DNA of 63,661 nucleotides from Branchiostoma floridae (GCF_000003815.2 NC_049989.1:13832249-13895909), one strand, 5' to 3'. Shown: positions 25,801 to 36,245, numbered from the stretch's first letter. Translations and numbers: made by a program. Notes: generated by a model not told the origin, from the sequence alone.

Positions 25801-28800
25801 GTTTGGATGCCTGAAAGGGAGATCGACTACGCACTGCCTGGTGGACTTAACCAACGATCTGTACAAGGCGTCAGACAAACCGGGAACCCTGTGCTCATTG
25901 GTATCTACTGACTACAGCAAAGCGTTCGATCGGGTAAGCCACACGTACCATCGCTGTAACCCGATTGATGGAGATGGGTTTGCGTCCGTCTCTTACGTCG
26001 TGGATCATTGACTTCCTTACGGGGAGACGCCAAGTCGTCCGCTACCAAGGAACCCTCTCCGACAGTGCCACCATAACGTGCGGCCTACCACAGGGAACTC
26101 TTCTTGGGGCTTACATCAATAGTGCGGCGCGTCAAATCTCAGCAAAAAGATGGAAATTTGTGGACGATTTAAACCTGTTAGAGATCAGAAATCCCACTGT
26201 AACACCTTCGTCCCTGCAAAACGACCTTTCTGACCTGGAGAAATGATCTTGTGAAAACAGCATGGTACTACATCCTGGAAAATGCCAAGTTCTACATGTG
26301 AAGTTCAGCAAATCAGTATCCATACTATCTACCCCCCCCCCCCTCAAATTCAACAACAACGAACTACGACAGGTTCAAACCATGAAGATTCTTGGCGTCT
26401 TGATGCAGTATAACCTGAAGTGGAATGCCCACGTGGACTACATGTACTCTAAATCCAGTCAGCGTTTGTTCTTTCTCAGAAAACTCAAACACTTCCACAT
26501 CGGAATTGAAGACCTTGTGATCGTGTACACCACCTACGTTCGTCCGATCATCGAGTATGCAGCACCGGTGTGGCATCCCGGACTGACAACATCCCTGTCC
26601 AACAAACTCGAGAGAATCGCACGCAGAGCGGTGCGGATAATCCTGGGAGCTAACTACACCAGCTATGCTGAAGCCTGCTCACAGCTTGGCCTACCCTCAC
26701 TTCACCAGAGGCGTGAGAACTTGACACTAAAGTTTGCTAAGTTCCTTCTAACATCCAACCTGTACTGTCATCTCCTGCCACCGGACAGACACAGTATTAG
26801 TGGCAGACAGACCCGCTCCTCAAACAACTTGGACTTGGTTCATTGTAGAACAGAGCGATATAGAAACAGCGCCGTCCCATATATGGCACGTTTGATCAAC
26901 ACATAGCCCATCAACGTATAATGTTGTTGTAAATAGCTCAAATTTACTTTTAACGACGGTGTTACGTATTATTGTTTTGAATTTTAAATTGTAACAAGTT
27001 GTATACTTCGCATTTGCTTATCCTATAATCATTTTTGTGTAAAATAATGTACAAAAAGACATGTCAAGCAGTGCAATACAGACCTTCGGGCTGCAAGACC
27101 GCTTTTAATTTGTCATTCTTGTTGAATTGAATGAATAAACCAATCTAACAGTTACATGTGTTGATAGTTTGGGTGATAATTTCTATAATCAAGTTACATG
27201 TATTAGAATGATAATCCGTAGCTTATTTGCATAAATAATCAAGGGAGTTTACAGATCTCCTGCATTACTTGATAAGACCTAATTTGGGGCCCGGGGGACA
27301 GTAGCTGCCTTCTCAGGGCTTTTGAATGTTTTTGATTGTTTAATTTTCAAAGAAATGGAGAAGGGGTCATGGCAAGGCTATGGGTGGTAGATAGAATGTT
27401 GCTCTTGAGGCCGTAGGTACCGTAACTGGAGTAGGTTTGGGCCCAGAGGGTCATTTCTGGAACATGAACGGACCGGTTTATATAGTGCCAGACTTTGATT
27501 TGATTTGATTTATTCGGCTGTATATAATCATGAGAAATACAGCCAGGGCTACCCAACTAGCCGGAGGCTATTTTCAAGGGCTAGCCCTGGTAACAATACA
27601 ATATACGTTATACAATAGTATACAATATACAACGGTATTAATGATACATGTAACTTTGACTACAGAGGCGATCCGTGTGCCAGACTTTGAAAGTGAATAA
27701 CTTAACGACTTAACAAGGGGTTGACGGATCGTCATGATTTTTGGTATGCAAATAGCTTGAGTCACGCTTCATATAGTTAGATATTAATTATGCAAATCAA
27801 AATCTAATTTGTATAATTAAGGAGGAAAGTTTAAACCCACTATATAAAACAATTGTAGGACTATTCCAACATGTAGCATTTGAAACTGACAAAGAAGACA
27901 CTACTCCAGATAAACATTATGCAAATGGAGACCTAATTTGCATAATTAATGAGAAAATGCTATAATCAGTTGTAATTGACGGGAATTTCTTACTTGTAGC
28001 ATTTGTAAGTTATGTACGGGTGAGCCTTGACCAATGATTATGCAAATTAGGGTCTTATCTACTTAAATTATTCTTTCTTAAGATAGCTTGAGTACGTCAG
28101 TTATCTGGGCGGAGGAGATTTTTGTCTACAAGCAGACTTTTCAGCCAGATGAAAAATGAGAAGAATTCGGCTAAATAATTTGCCATGGGATAGTGTGGTG
28201 GTTCTGTGGCCTTGTTTATGAATAAGCTTTAATCACTTTGATGCTAGAAGTCAGTTGAGATGGATAAAAGGGAGTTTTCAACCGCTATATATGCATTTTC
28301 ATGCAGCCGTTTAATTCTGGTAGGTACTCTGGTAATACATGAATGAGACCTTTGCACTCTCCATAACAAGCCTTGATTATTTGGCGAAGGTACGTGTTTC
28401 GTGGAACTCTAGTTCTTAGATAAAAACCTGTTGTGGCAAATTGCCAGCCTGACATTGTTGCCACCTCCGAGCAAGCTCCAGGCAATACATTATTCTACAT
28501 TGGGATTATGACAAAAATGTAGGCCTGGCCTTGAAAATAATAGTTGTATATTGTAGTATGTGGATGTGTAAATCGTTGTTCATCAACTCTCAGCATTTAT
28601 AGTAACTTGGACCAAAAACTGACCCGAAAAGTCAACAATTATCCCATTGGAACCTAAGCTTACAATGTTATTATCATTCCTATCATAGAGCTCGTAATCT
28701 TAAAGAAAATAACATTCGAATGAAAAAATTCTTACTGCAGTGTGGACTGGGGTTCCCATTTGTGGTCAGATACATGCTGCCTTGTGAGTTTCGGTAGTTG

Positions 28801-31800
28801 ATGGAAGGATACCCCATTGACGAGCAAGCACTGTGAAAAAAAACATGCAAACAACTACGTTATGTCAAGAAAAGGTCGCTTAGCTTAGCCTATACTGACT
28901 TAGTTTTTATGGATGACATCCTCTGGATCGGGAGACCCCAAAACTGATACGCGAGGACGAGAAAAGAAAAATCCACCAAATGAATGCTGCTAAATCAAAA
29001 TACTAAACATCTAGTCCATGCATTTCCAGGCTTAGCTTGTCTTATGTCCATCTTAAGTATTAAACACTGTAAGAGACAATCGTCGCCATTTAGAACAGGT
29101 GAAACCATCAATGGTTGATGCGCGCGCGGATGTCATCCATGAAATTAAACAACATACAAGATTTAAGGGTTAATGACCCGTCCCGAGGTGTATATGGTGT
29201 CATAACGCCTGGTCCTTTGCTATAAACACCGAATAAAAGGTTTTATGAGGCGGTTATAGCAAAGGACCAGGCGTTATGGCACCATGTACACCGAGGAACA
29301 GACGGGTCATTAACGTTATTATCATATAGCCTACCCAAACTTGCAAACTCCTATATGACGCATAGATCCCTTGGTATTGAACATGTTAATTCCTTTGTCG
29401 AATTTCTGAAAATTCACATTTGTTCTTTTGTACATACATTTGTAAGGAGATTACAGATTACATTTTGAAACCAAAATTTCTACAGAAAATATTCCACACA
29501 TTGCAGTCTTTGGCTTTTTAGAACAACAAAACTCATTATCTATGTCAGGAGCCATTCCCCCTTGCAGTCTGTACTTATTCCTTGTGCTCTGGCATATGTT
29601 TCGCTCCTTTTTATTGGCCAATTATATATATACATGCATATCCCTTACTTTCTTGTGTGTATCGCTCCTTCTGATTGGTCAGAATGAATCGACACCAGCA
29701 CCGGTGTCGATTTGCATCGACACTGGTGCCGGTGTCGATACAAATCGACACCGGTGCCGGTGTCGATTCATTTTGACTAATCAGATGAGCGATACACACC
29801 TGCCGGCCTGGCCGGAATCTATGTGTTACGGCGTCATAATCAACGTGGAACGGGGCCTTCTGATTGGTCCGCGGCGCCTGGCTATATGATAATACATGAT
29901 CATCCATCCGTACCATCTTGAGCTGTTAAAATGCAAATAAATCAAGATACGCACAAAGCTACTAAAAACAGAACCTTCTGGCCGAAGCTTAAGGTAAAAA
30001 CCTACCCGTTTGTTAGACTGCTATGGTCGCACACGTCGCAATTCGCACGGTTCTTGAAGAAAGTTTGCCAGTTTGAACAGTTGTAGGCCGAGAACTGACA
30101 CCCCGAGCTGATGATAGACTCGGTATAGAGCTCGTAAGCCCGACCGTGGCTGCAGCCGAGTGTAACTATAGAAAGGAGAAATGTTAAGAAAATTTGATAA
30201 ACATTTGTGAATTGAATTTCATGTTGGTAATTCAATAGTAAATTGGTCTTTTTACACAGCTAGGACTGTGCATTCGCCAATGTTTTGGTACCGCATCCTT
30301 CCCAGTGAAGCGACACCTAGCCATGGGACAGAATAACAAGTCTTGACAAAATATAACAAATAAAACCAAGTCCATTGCAAACACTACAGGCTCAGCTCTG
30401 CGCATCATCTAGCACATATGAGCAGACGACATGCCAAAATACTAGTACGTACGAATGCAGCAAAGAGATCATGACTCATGAGATACAGCTGTGAACAGCA
30501 GAACAACGTCAACTACAATACTCCGTCAGAAAGTGACCCGTCTTCTCGGAGTTAAAAACGGAGGTAAATGCTATAAACGTATAAGGACTCACATCTACCA
30601 CACCCGGGTTGATTCCACCCTTCGTTTGGGTAGAAGTCAACGTGTCCCATTGGCTCCCTTTTCCCCCACCATTTCATGTCTGTGTGGATGACGTCAACAA
30701 ACATGGCGTCACCTCTGTCCAACCTGTCTTCAGCGTCAGCGCTTTTGAACCATGGGCCTGCTGGGTCCAATCCTACACAATAAAAATGATGTTAATAATG
30801 ATGATAATGACGATGATGATTAATCTAGCACTCAAACTGACAGTTTGATGCCTAGCTTCGATATGTTAATTTTGATTATAGGGATGGCATCAATTTTTAT
30901 CCCTTTCCAAAAAAAAGTTTTCGACCACAAACGGTAATCGTACAGAACAGCTGTAAACGAGTATATATGTGTCATAAAAATAACGGGAAAGTGAGACATT
31001 TGTACAAATGTTCATAAAATGCCAAAGTAAAATTTCAAAGTCAAAGAAGAAGATGTTAAAGGTTGGTCCATTTACTCCATGTGTTTTTTTAACATAGGAT
31101 GTCATCCACATGAAATCAAATCAACGTAGCCAAATCACGGATAAACAAAGGCATGAAACTACCGGAGATTCGTGCGACGGTGAATCCTTCCTGCTGTGTA
31201 GCCTTCCCGGCAAACCCCGCGGCATGAGCCCCCAGACTATGGCCGATGATGTGGACCATGTTCGGGGGTTGTCCCAGCTGGCGCACAATAAACTCTCCAA
31301 CAGTCTACATACGTGGTAAGAGTAACAATCTTTACACTCACTTCCTGCTACTCTACTGAAAATGCACTCAAACAACTACGAACCCAAACTTTATTATTCA
31401 CCAAGGCTTGAGCTATAACTGTGTTAAGACCTTTGTTTTAAATTTGTTGTTTTGTTTATTATCATCATATTTCATATTTCAGCCATACCATAGGTATGGT
31501 GAAATATGTTGTATTCGTAATGTTTCTTCTTTCTTTCTTCTTTCTTTCTTCTTTCTTTCTTCTTTCTTTCTCCTGTCAAATCTTCCAATTGCTTCATCTC
31601 CCTCATTCCTGGACCGAATGACCTGAAATTTGGCACAAGGAAGGGTAGAGTGGGCCAATACATACCCTCGGGCGTTTCGACATTCCGCATGGGACTGTCA
31701 ATCATTTTCGGCAGATTTGACTTTGGTATGGTTAGTTGAGAAAATCGAGAAAATGTTACTTGGCGGGAAACGCGGGAAAATTGGACAGTTTGCGTTTAGT

Positions 31801-34187
31801 TTTGATACGTAGGTTTGACAGTGGCGAGAATGCATGTATTTTTTCCCGAGCAAATGTAGGTAATTCTAGTGTTGTTGTTTGTTCTTTTTTGACGTAAACT
31901 TTGTACATTCAAATTGTAAGTAACTTTAAACTGCCAGAGTTTGAGCCAAATAAAACACTCTCAGTACCAGAGTATCACCACTGACCTCCGAAAAGAAACC
32001 CCCGAACAAGGTAGAAACTCCTATCCTCCGGGTCTCGCACGCTACGAGCAGGAAATTATAACACTAAGACAAGATTACGTCCGATGGCTGATTGCATGAT
32101 TGCATACAAAGTAAAACAATTTAACAGTGGTATTCAGGAGCATATACTTAACAAAGAAGGAAAATGAAATATATAGATAAAGCCAAATCAAGTTAATCTA
32201 TTGGTCCTGGGATTTTTCAGAAAAGAAATAAAGCGACAGGGCGGTAAAATTCTTTCAAAATTTCGAGACGTCTCCGTTTATGTACAGAACAAGAAGAAGA
32301 TTTAAGTTTTCAGCTTGAAAAAAACAAACACTCCTGCTACACAGTACCTGCACCTGCTTGATAATTATTAAAATGTATGCCCTACTTGAATTAAAACAAA
32401 ATCACCGCAATAATAAATGTACCCACATCACAAGGAGATTATAACGGTACTTAGACTTAGTTATCGTAGTGGAAATTGTTGAATGGCTTCATGTAATTTC
32501 ATGATGAAAATCTTCTGAATGGAAGATGCGGTGTTTTTTTTTTCACTTTCGGAAAAATAGGAGCTGCCGCGATTCTAAAAACCAATTATTTATCCATAGG
32601 AGCTCCTGTGGAAGATTATATTCTTCCATATGGGCCCGGGGCATATTGGGCAAGCTCTGTTTTGACCTGGAATCAATTCACAATATTAACGTTAGTTCTC
32701 TTTGGGGGATAAGTTACAGTTAAAATGTTCCATTTTTGCGCTAGGGGTGACTTGGAACAGTCCAATGTTGCCTGGGAATGGGTATGGCTGAAATATGCTA
32801 TATTTGCACCCAAGCAAATGTCGGCCTTTCTAGTTTATCAATTTCAATGGCTGATGAGCAAAACTGCAAAGGGTACTTTATCTGTTGATTTGCCCATGTC
32901 TGTAAATTTTGTGTATATGGAAGATTAAGTTTTTAGAAATTAAAAAAAATGTCTTTGTCGAGGTAAGGGGACTCCGTATAAACTCTACCGACTATATCCG
33001 CACACGACGTCAATGACCTCTATTCCAATCATCGGTTAAAAGTCAGTTAGATTATTAGGACTCAAGCTGACTACAAACGTTTTACACTTCAGTTGTCACA
33101 AAATACATTTCGTGTATTTTAGATGACGTAGTTTTGAAAGATATATAACTTTCCAGAGAGCCTGTAACGTCAGAAAGTCTGCTCACCTGGCCAACTGTCC
33201 TGCAGTTCGTCCTCGCCTGGAAGTAATCCATCCCGGTGTTTAACAGTATCCCCGGCCTGGCGCCTTCCTGCCAGTCTACAGCGAACACGTTCACATCCTC
33301 CTGTCAATAGAGGAACAGGAACGCCCAAAACGTTCATTTTCACGTCGATGGTAGAATTTTATAGCCTCCTTCGCAGACTTCGAGTTGGGTTAGGTTTTAT
33401 GTTATGAGGGGGGGGGGGGGTCGCGAGGCGAAACTCTCTTCCAGGGCAAACTCCCTTTCCCGGCATTAGAGAACCTTAGAAGCTAACGTTAAGTCTATAG
33501 AAGTAGTCCATTGTGTTCTGTTGCTAGGGAAAATGACTTAAATAAGATATTGACATAGTGTAACACTTAAACGTTTCAGCCTTTGTGTAAACTACATTAT
33601 ATTCTCTCTTAATGGTTATATAAATAGAAGTTTATTTGCAATTTCATGCCCGAGGGCTAATTGCAACATGAAACATACAGAAAATATAGTAAACATACAT
33701 AAAATAAAGTAATTTGGTATAGATACCAATGGTGACAAGTGTAGACGAATGACTATTCTATCAATGATATGGACTGCTGAGAGCTACAATCTACGCATTT
33801 GGGGTTTGACTTCTTTCTGGAAGCAGTGGAAGACGAAGTACCCCTCTTTTTCTATGATGAGTGGGTTATGTGATGTTAACAGCGTTATAGTTTTGTTTTC
33901 GTCGGTAAGCGTTTGGAAATTTTGACTTACCGCTTGCAGTAGTGCGTCGGCCATGTCCTCAACCCAGCGCGAATCGCCCTGACTCCGGAAGCCGTGGATG
34001 ATGAACTTGGTCGGGCGGTTGCTGCGGAAGGTTGTGCCGCTCAGGTCGGGGATGTTGTCCGCCAGATCCTCCGGGGTCTCTCCGGTCTCACGTGTGCGGA
34101 GGCGGTACTTGACGTCGACGTCGACAGGTGGGTTGAAAAAGAAACGCTTTGTCCGAATTTGACCTTCGAACAAGGAGAGCTCCTCGC
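13842..34187 (-). CDS. Pancreatic-type lipase with unrecognised ~390-residue C-terminal region (5' exon not found)
   Basis: Exons: 33931-34187, 33187-33300, 31163-31304, 30593-30772, 30006-30165, 28736-28830, 24521-24664, 23926-24023, 22618-22802, 17740-17956, 15425-15579, 14467-14626 and 13842-14053. All join in phase except for a one-base deficit in 24521-24664. The first six encode a secreted-type lipase fold: TKFIIHGF, FAVDW, the nucleophile in HIIGHSLGAHAAG (residue ~148 of the recovered chain), acid Asp in SGLDPAGPW (~173), FVDVIHTD, and His in CSHGRAYELYTESI (~237). The lid between the cysteines is only about six residues (C-GRFTLG-C). After SPHC the reading continues into about 390 residues with no PLAT domain and no family I recognise. 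They have scattered cysteines and possible helices, with segments CVQSMDLDMRKQIRDYL, NPNCGPEDIPVILEYIG, DGPWGCSADLD and GGVLSHSGGSWIPSYTD, ending in KPTWRLM and a stop. The signal-peptide exon must lie right of 34187. The LINE, a gap and many MITEs sit in introns. The catalytic call is firm. The single-gene link rests on phase and order. Confidence 0.78.
14140..14239. other. Assembly gap (100 N)
   Basis: Exactly 100 unresolved bases lie inside the lipase-gene intron between exons 14467-14626 and 13842-14053. The round number suggests a gap of unknown true length. Confidence 1.
15053..15424. mobile_element. Foldback MITE abutting a splice donor
   Basis: The arms 15053-15170 and 15300-15424 are inverted copies (GATGAATCAATATTTGTAG facing CTACAAATATTGATTCATC). 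The loop holds four CCAGAATTCTGGG-type palindromes. The right end touches the GT donor of lipase-gene exon 15425-15579. Confidence 0.75.
15604..16073. mobile_element. hAT-like MITE, copy 2
   Basis: Same termini and AGGTCCGGACCTG interior as the element at 2217-2643. Flanks ACATACAT and GTATACAT agree at 6 of 8 positions. It lies in a lipase-gene intron, just upstream of exon 15425-15579. Confidence 0.8.
16080..17735. other. Long intron of the lipase gene; nothing recognised
   Basis: Low-complexity GAGAGA and a G run at 17330-17356. No exon-like frame fits the phase between exons 17740-17956 and 15425-15579. Confidence 0.5.
18900..19205. repeat. Diverged interior fragment of the GGATGACATC MITE family
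   Basis: Repeated CACTAGTGTCACTTCTAC blocks and an AATCAATGCGCGCTGACACC end match the interiors at 4320-4560 and 12820-13060 in reverse orientation. A similar piece lies at 53020-53270. Confidence 0.45.
19605..19828. mobile_element. Foldback element with GCGCATGCGC ends
   Basis: CACGATTCTATCTAAGTGCG with CATGCGCAG...TATTGTGGGTAATAT faces ATATTACCCACAATGCATTC...ACTAAGAATCGTG. A related element lies at 45975-46195, and a partial match (CTCTGGGTAATATGTCAAAG) at 40340-40365. Confidence 0.65.
20230..20430 (+). mobile_element. tRNA-derived SINE
   Basis: A tRNA-like head (GACGTAGCTGGTAGAGTGTT then GGACTGGGAACTTAGAGTTT) with A-box- and B-box-like spacing is followed by a body containing TGTGCCCTTGGGAAATGCAC and CACTTCACCCAGGTGTTAAA. 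As far as I recall, that body resembles the central domain of SINEs found across many invertebrates. It lies in a lipase-gene intron. Confidence 0.6.
20630..20900 (+). repeat. Possible LINE C-terminal fragment
   Basis: A broken frame reads SHFISNCPFYDDIRNQLF, which resembles the Cys-Pro-x-Tyr-x3-Arg region near the end of many LINE reverse transcriptases. Stops follow soon after. Weak evidence. Confidence 0.35.
21087..21427. mobile_element. Foldback MITE (AGGGCACAACCCGC ends)
   Basis: AGCTCAAGGGCACAACCCGC on the left faces GCGGGTTGTGCCCTTAGCTT on the right, with a CACGTACGG-rich subterminal region and a G run at 21210-21224 inside. Confidence 0.7.
22565..22615. repeat. Retrotransposon 3' tail (hairpin plus GCAATAAA)
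   Basis: TTGCAATTAGCCCTCGAGCA followed by TAGCTTGCAATAAACT. Very similar tails lie at 21008-21050, 33636-33668 (reverse) and 49015-49055, and a related GCCCCAGTGGGGC...GCAATAAA tail at 39530-39565. They mark 3' ends of short LINE/SINE insertions. Confidence 0.5.
23278..23750. mobile_element. MITE, GGATGACATCC family, best-preserved copy
   Basis: The ends are inverted repeats of about 34 bp: AGGCCATGTTGATTTGATTA with TATGGATGACATCC on the left, and the reverse complement on the right. A piece of the hAT-like MITE interior (23450-23525) is nested inside. Confidence 0.75.
24521..24664 (-). other. First C-terminal-extension exon of the lipase gene, with apparent 1-nt frameshift
   Basis: The exon begins after a TATGTATCAG acceptor and enters in phase from exon 28736-28830. 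It reads ADDIEQCVQSMDLDMRKQ and then IRDYLD before running into a stop (SCRR then TAG). Shifting one base gives LLQEIGLDEDFC up to a CAG/GTTCTT donor that joins in phase with the next exon (MYSDMEP). The exon is 144 nt, whereas phase needs 142 or 145. A lost C near 24551-24556 would explain it. The relic copy at 40121-40266 has no stop at the matching place. It could be a sequencing or assembly error, a null allele, or a wrong border. Confidence 0.6.
25217..27145 (+). mobile_element. Decayed non-LTR retrotransposon (reverse transcriptase), 5'-truncated
   Basis: The segment reads as a reverse transcriptase in three frames. The first (25217-25955) holds TRKAAGPDGIPGKLLREFA, the DEWKSAIVVPVPKTK block, HPISLTSLLAKIAE, FGCLKGRSTTHCLVDL and STDYSKAFDRVSH. 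The second (25965-26246) holds LTGRRQVVRY, CGLPQGTLLG and the active-site-like KFVDDLNLLE. The third (26262-26906) holds the thumb and C-terminal part (LNKLERIARRAVRIILG). Frameshifts and a deletion after LPQGTLLG have removed catalytic-domain sequence, so it cannot be active. The tail near 27120 ends in TTGAATGAATAAA. It looks CR1/L2-like and lies antisense inside a lipase intron. Confidence 0.85.
28905..29150. mobile_element. MITE, GGATGACATCC family, short copy
   Basis: TATGGATGACATCCTCTGG and GCGCGGATGTCATCCATGAA face each other about 245 bp apart in a lipase-gene intron. Confidence 0.6.
29164..29320. mobile_element. Near-perfect hairpin element (TTAATGACCCG ends)
   Basis: GTTAATGACCCGTCCCGAGG...GTCATAACGCCTGGTCCTTT pairs with AAAGGACCAGGCGTTATGGC...GACGGGTCATTAACG. 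The same hairpin recurs at 50500-50675. At both sites it is followed at once by ATTATCATAT-AGCC, the left end of a longer element. Confidence 0.7.
29318..29893. mobile_element. Element with ATTATCATATAGCC termini, short copy
   Basis: ATTATCATATAGCC at the left faces GGCTATATGATAAT at 29880-29893. The right subterminal part (TTACGGCGTCATAATCAACG, GGGGCCTTCTGATTGG) matches 51430-51500. It contains the palindrome at 29688-29775. Confidence 0.6.
29688..29775. repeat. Perfect-looking GC-rich palindromic cluster
   Basis: Alternating ATCGACACCGGTGCCGGTGT blocks in both orientations form several overlapping hairpins, flanked by GAATGAATCGACACC / GGTGTCGATTCATT. It lies inside the element at 29318-29893. 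Confidence 0.7.
30860..31130. mobile_element. MITE, GGATGACATCC family, short copy
   Basis: GATATGTTAATTTTGATTAT with GGGATGGCATC on the left mirrors GGATGTCATCCACATGAAAT with CAAATCAACGTAG on the right. It lies 33 bp from the lipase catalytic-serine exon. Confidence 0.6.
31518..31575. repeat. (TTTC)n-like microsatellite
   Basis: TTCTTTCTTTC runs in the lipase-gene intron between exons 33187-33300 and 31163-31304. Confidence 0.9.
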
Positions 34188-34401
34188 CTGTAATAATCAT
34201 GAAAAGTACGTGTATGTCTGGTCTGACTAAATCAAGCTTCTAGTAGCCCTTCTAATGGTCAGGCCCTTAGAAGCTGATAGCCAAAAATAAGGGACATTTT
34301 TTATCCTGTTTATTTATGTATATGTACTAACATGGGCCAACCATTGTCAGACAGAGCTGTCTGTTAACATGGTGTTGGCGATTTCAAACTTGCCAGTTTC
34401 A

Positions 34402-36245
34402 AACATTGAACCTGTCAGCGATGACGTCACACACTACACCATCGAAATCACACCTGCAGACGGAAGCGCCCCCTGTCATCACAGACAGGTGAACTGCAGA
34501 AGTTTGACTTTCCATGATTTGAAGCCTGATAGTGAGTATGATATATGCACCCAGCCTTCGATTCAGAGAGTCAATGGAAAATGGACAAACGGCACTGCAA
34601 AAACAGACAGCGAAGAATGTACAAAACTCTAGTCCTGGAGAATCGCAATTGCACTGAAAGTCACTTGGGCAATTAACTTGCAATACATTTGTACAATGCC
34701 ACTGGAATCCTATGAGCCAGTCTTGAATGCCACTTTGTCGTTTCCAGCTAGGTTCTAGATCTGAAATGCCCCTTGCTCTACAGTGCCTGACGTTTGACGA
34801 CTCCTGTTTGTATATTAATTACTGTTTGTATGTTTATTGAGATACACTGTAACCAAAGGCTGATTTTCCAGTTTCCATTAAAAATACATATAGACATACA
34901 ATTTACATGATACATAACCATATACCGATCTACACATACAGGAAATAAACTATTAATTTAGGACGAGAACAAATATATGGTGTTAGATGGACTAAATAGA
35001 TTATGTTTGAATGTAAGTTTATCTGTGACGGTAGTCAACATTATGGTACAATTTCAAGACTTTATATCCGTGCACAAAAATAGATTAAAAATAGATTATG
35101 CATTGTACCTTTGTCCTGGAGTCATTCACGATCATTTCAAGTATATATAACTCAACGCATTTGTACACTCGTCTATGGAACTGTTTGCAATGCCATTGGC
35201 CCCAATGCAATGTTTCATTTTCTATCATGGCGAACATGGGGATCGTTCCTCATCATATGAGCTAGAGTTTTAAGTGTCTTATCTATTGTTTAGCATTGGT
35301 AGACAATCTGAGAGAAGACAAGGTGTCATCATGGTAATAAGTAACATGAACGCAATCTCGTGGAGAGAATGTGTTTGTTTCAGAGATATGGAGAATAATT
35401 TTCCTACATAAAGAGTGACGTCTGTTACGTCTTACTGCACTTGCGTCACGCTTGCGTCACTGAGGGGTTCGTTTGACACTCAACGAATTTCAGAGATAAA
35501 CAACGAATTTTCTTACTGTTTGTGTATATTATCGTCTTCTAAGCCATACGTTTACGTATTATGCAATATATAGATTATAAAAAATCGGAGAAAATAACTA
35601 AAAAGTGACAGAGTGAACGAACCCCACAGTGGCGCAAGCTTGACTCAAGTGCAGTGAGATACCACCTTAATGGTCACTAGGTTACTGTTGGCAGGCCGGT
35701 TGCATGACGTTGTGCAAAGTTCATGAGAAAAGTTCGGGGGAAAACGGATATAAATGTCTCCACCGTCACAGCGTCGGCCACTGATTTCAAGTAGATGTAA
35801 CTTTGCCAGTTGTTTTGTGGGTCTTTGTGGCCTTTTTAATGTTGGAGAATTGAATAAAAAGATACGTTTATATACGATTTGTTTAGCGTATCATAATTTG
35901 TGTCGGTTCCACCAACTGCATTTTTGAAGCATGGCACCGACATATTATGTATATTTGTAGAAGTAAACCTCGGTCAAACTGAGGTTAATGAGCTTCCGAG
36001 AATCAGACAAATTGTATTTGTACTAGTACTCCGTGTCCTATTTGACTACTTGGCGTAGTGCGTACCAGAACAATTAAGACGTAACATGGGATCAAAAGGC
36101 CTCAGGTGGTCTCAATAAATCACCATTATAGCTTCTTCTGGCTTTTTACAAAATACAAGCATATGATCATACGCATACACATACGCACACACACAGACAC
36201 TCATGAGAATACACACACACACACAAACACGCACACAACCATTCA
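34402..36245 (+). repeat. Segmental duplicate of the Death-FN3 gene 3' end (partner 49847-52860)
   Basis: Beyond the FN3 stop the similarity continues in order. Matching blocks include 34700-34740 with 50120-50150, 34905-34960 with 51700-51750 (ACATACAGGAA-TAAA-TATTAA), 35870-35950 with 52510-52640 (CGTATCATAATTTGTGTCGG) and 36040-36180 with 52625-52810 (GGCGTAGTGCGT, then TACAAAATACAAGCA before a CA-rich tract). The partner is longer because it has gained inverted-repeat elements at 50157-51500 and 51922-52095. That dates those insertions after the duplication, or their loss here. Confidence 0.65.
34406..34632 (+). pseudogene. Detached duplicate of the FN3 exon of the Death-FN3 gene
   Basis: This open segment matches 49847-50071 almost base for base and still reads DDVTHYTIEITPADGSAPC through TKTDSEECTKL-like sequence to the same stop. 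It lacks the first part of the FN3 exon (SGSFRVEATTADTIHVAWEP) and the splice acceptor. The left border is a junction with lipase upstream sequence. The 3' flank of the gene has also been copied, out to about 36.2 kb. No Death-domain exon lies upstream on this strand, so expression as an FN3 protein is unlikely unless another gene splices into it. Confidence 0.7.

Noticed and set aside
29542-29889. 115-residue frame with Thr/Ile/Cys repeats
   Set aside because: It is read from the ATCGACACCGGT palindrome inside a mobile element.
35440-35640. Possible functional hairpin (CTTGCGTCAC / GTGGCGCAAG)
   Set aside because: Looks like the decayed ends of another foldback repeat. No RNA gene features.
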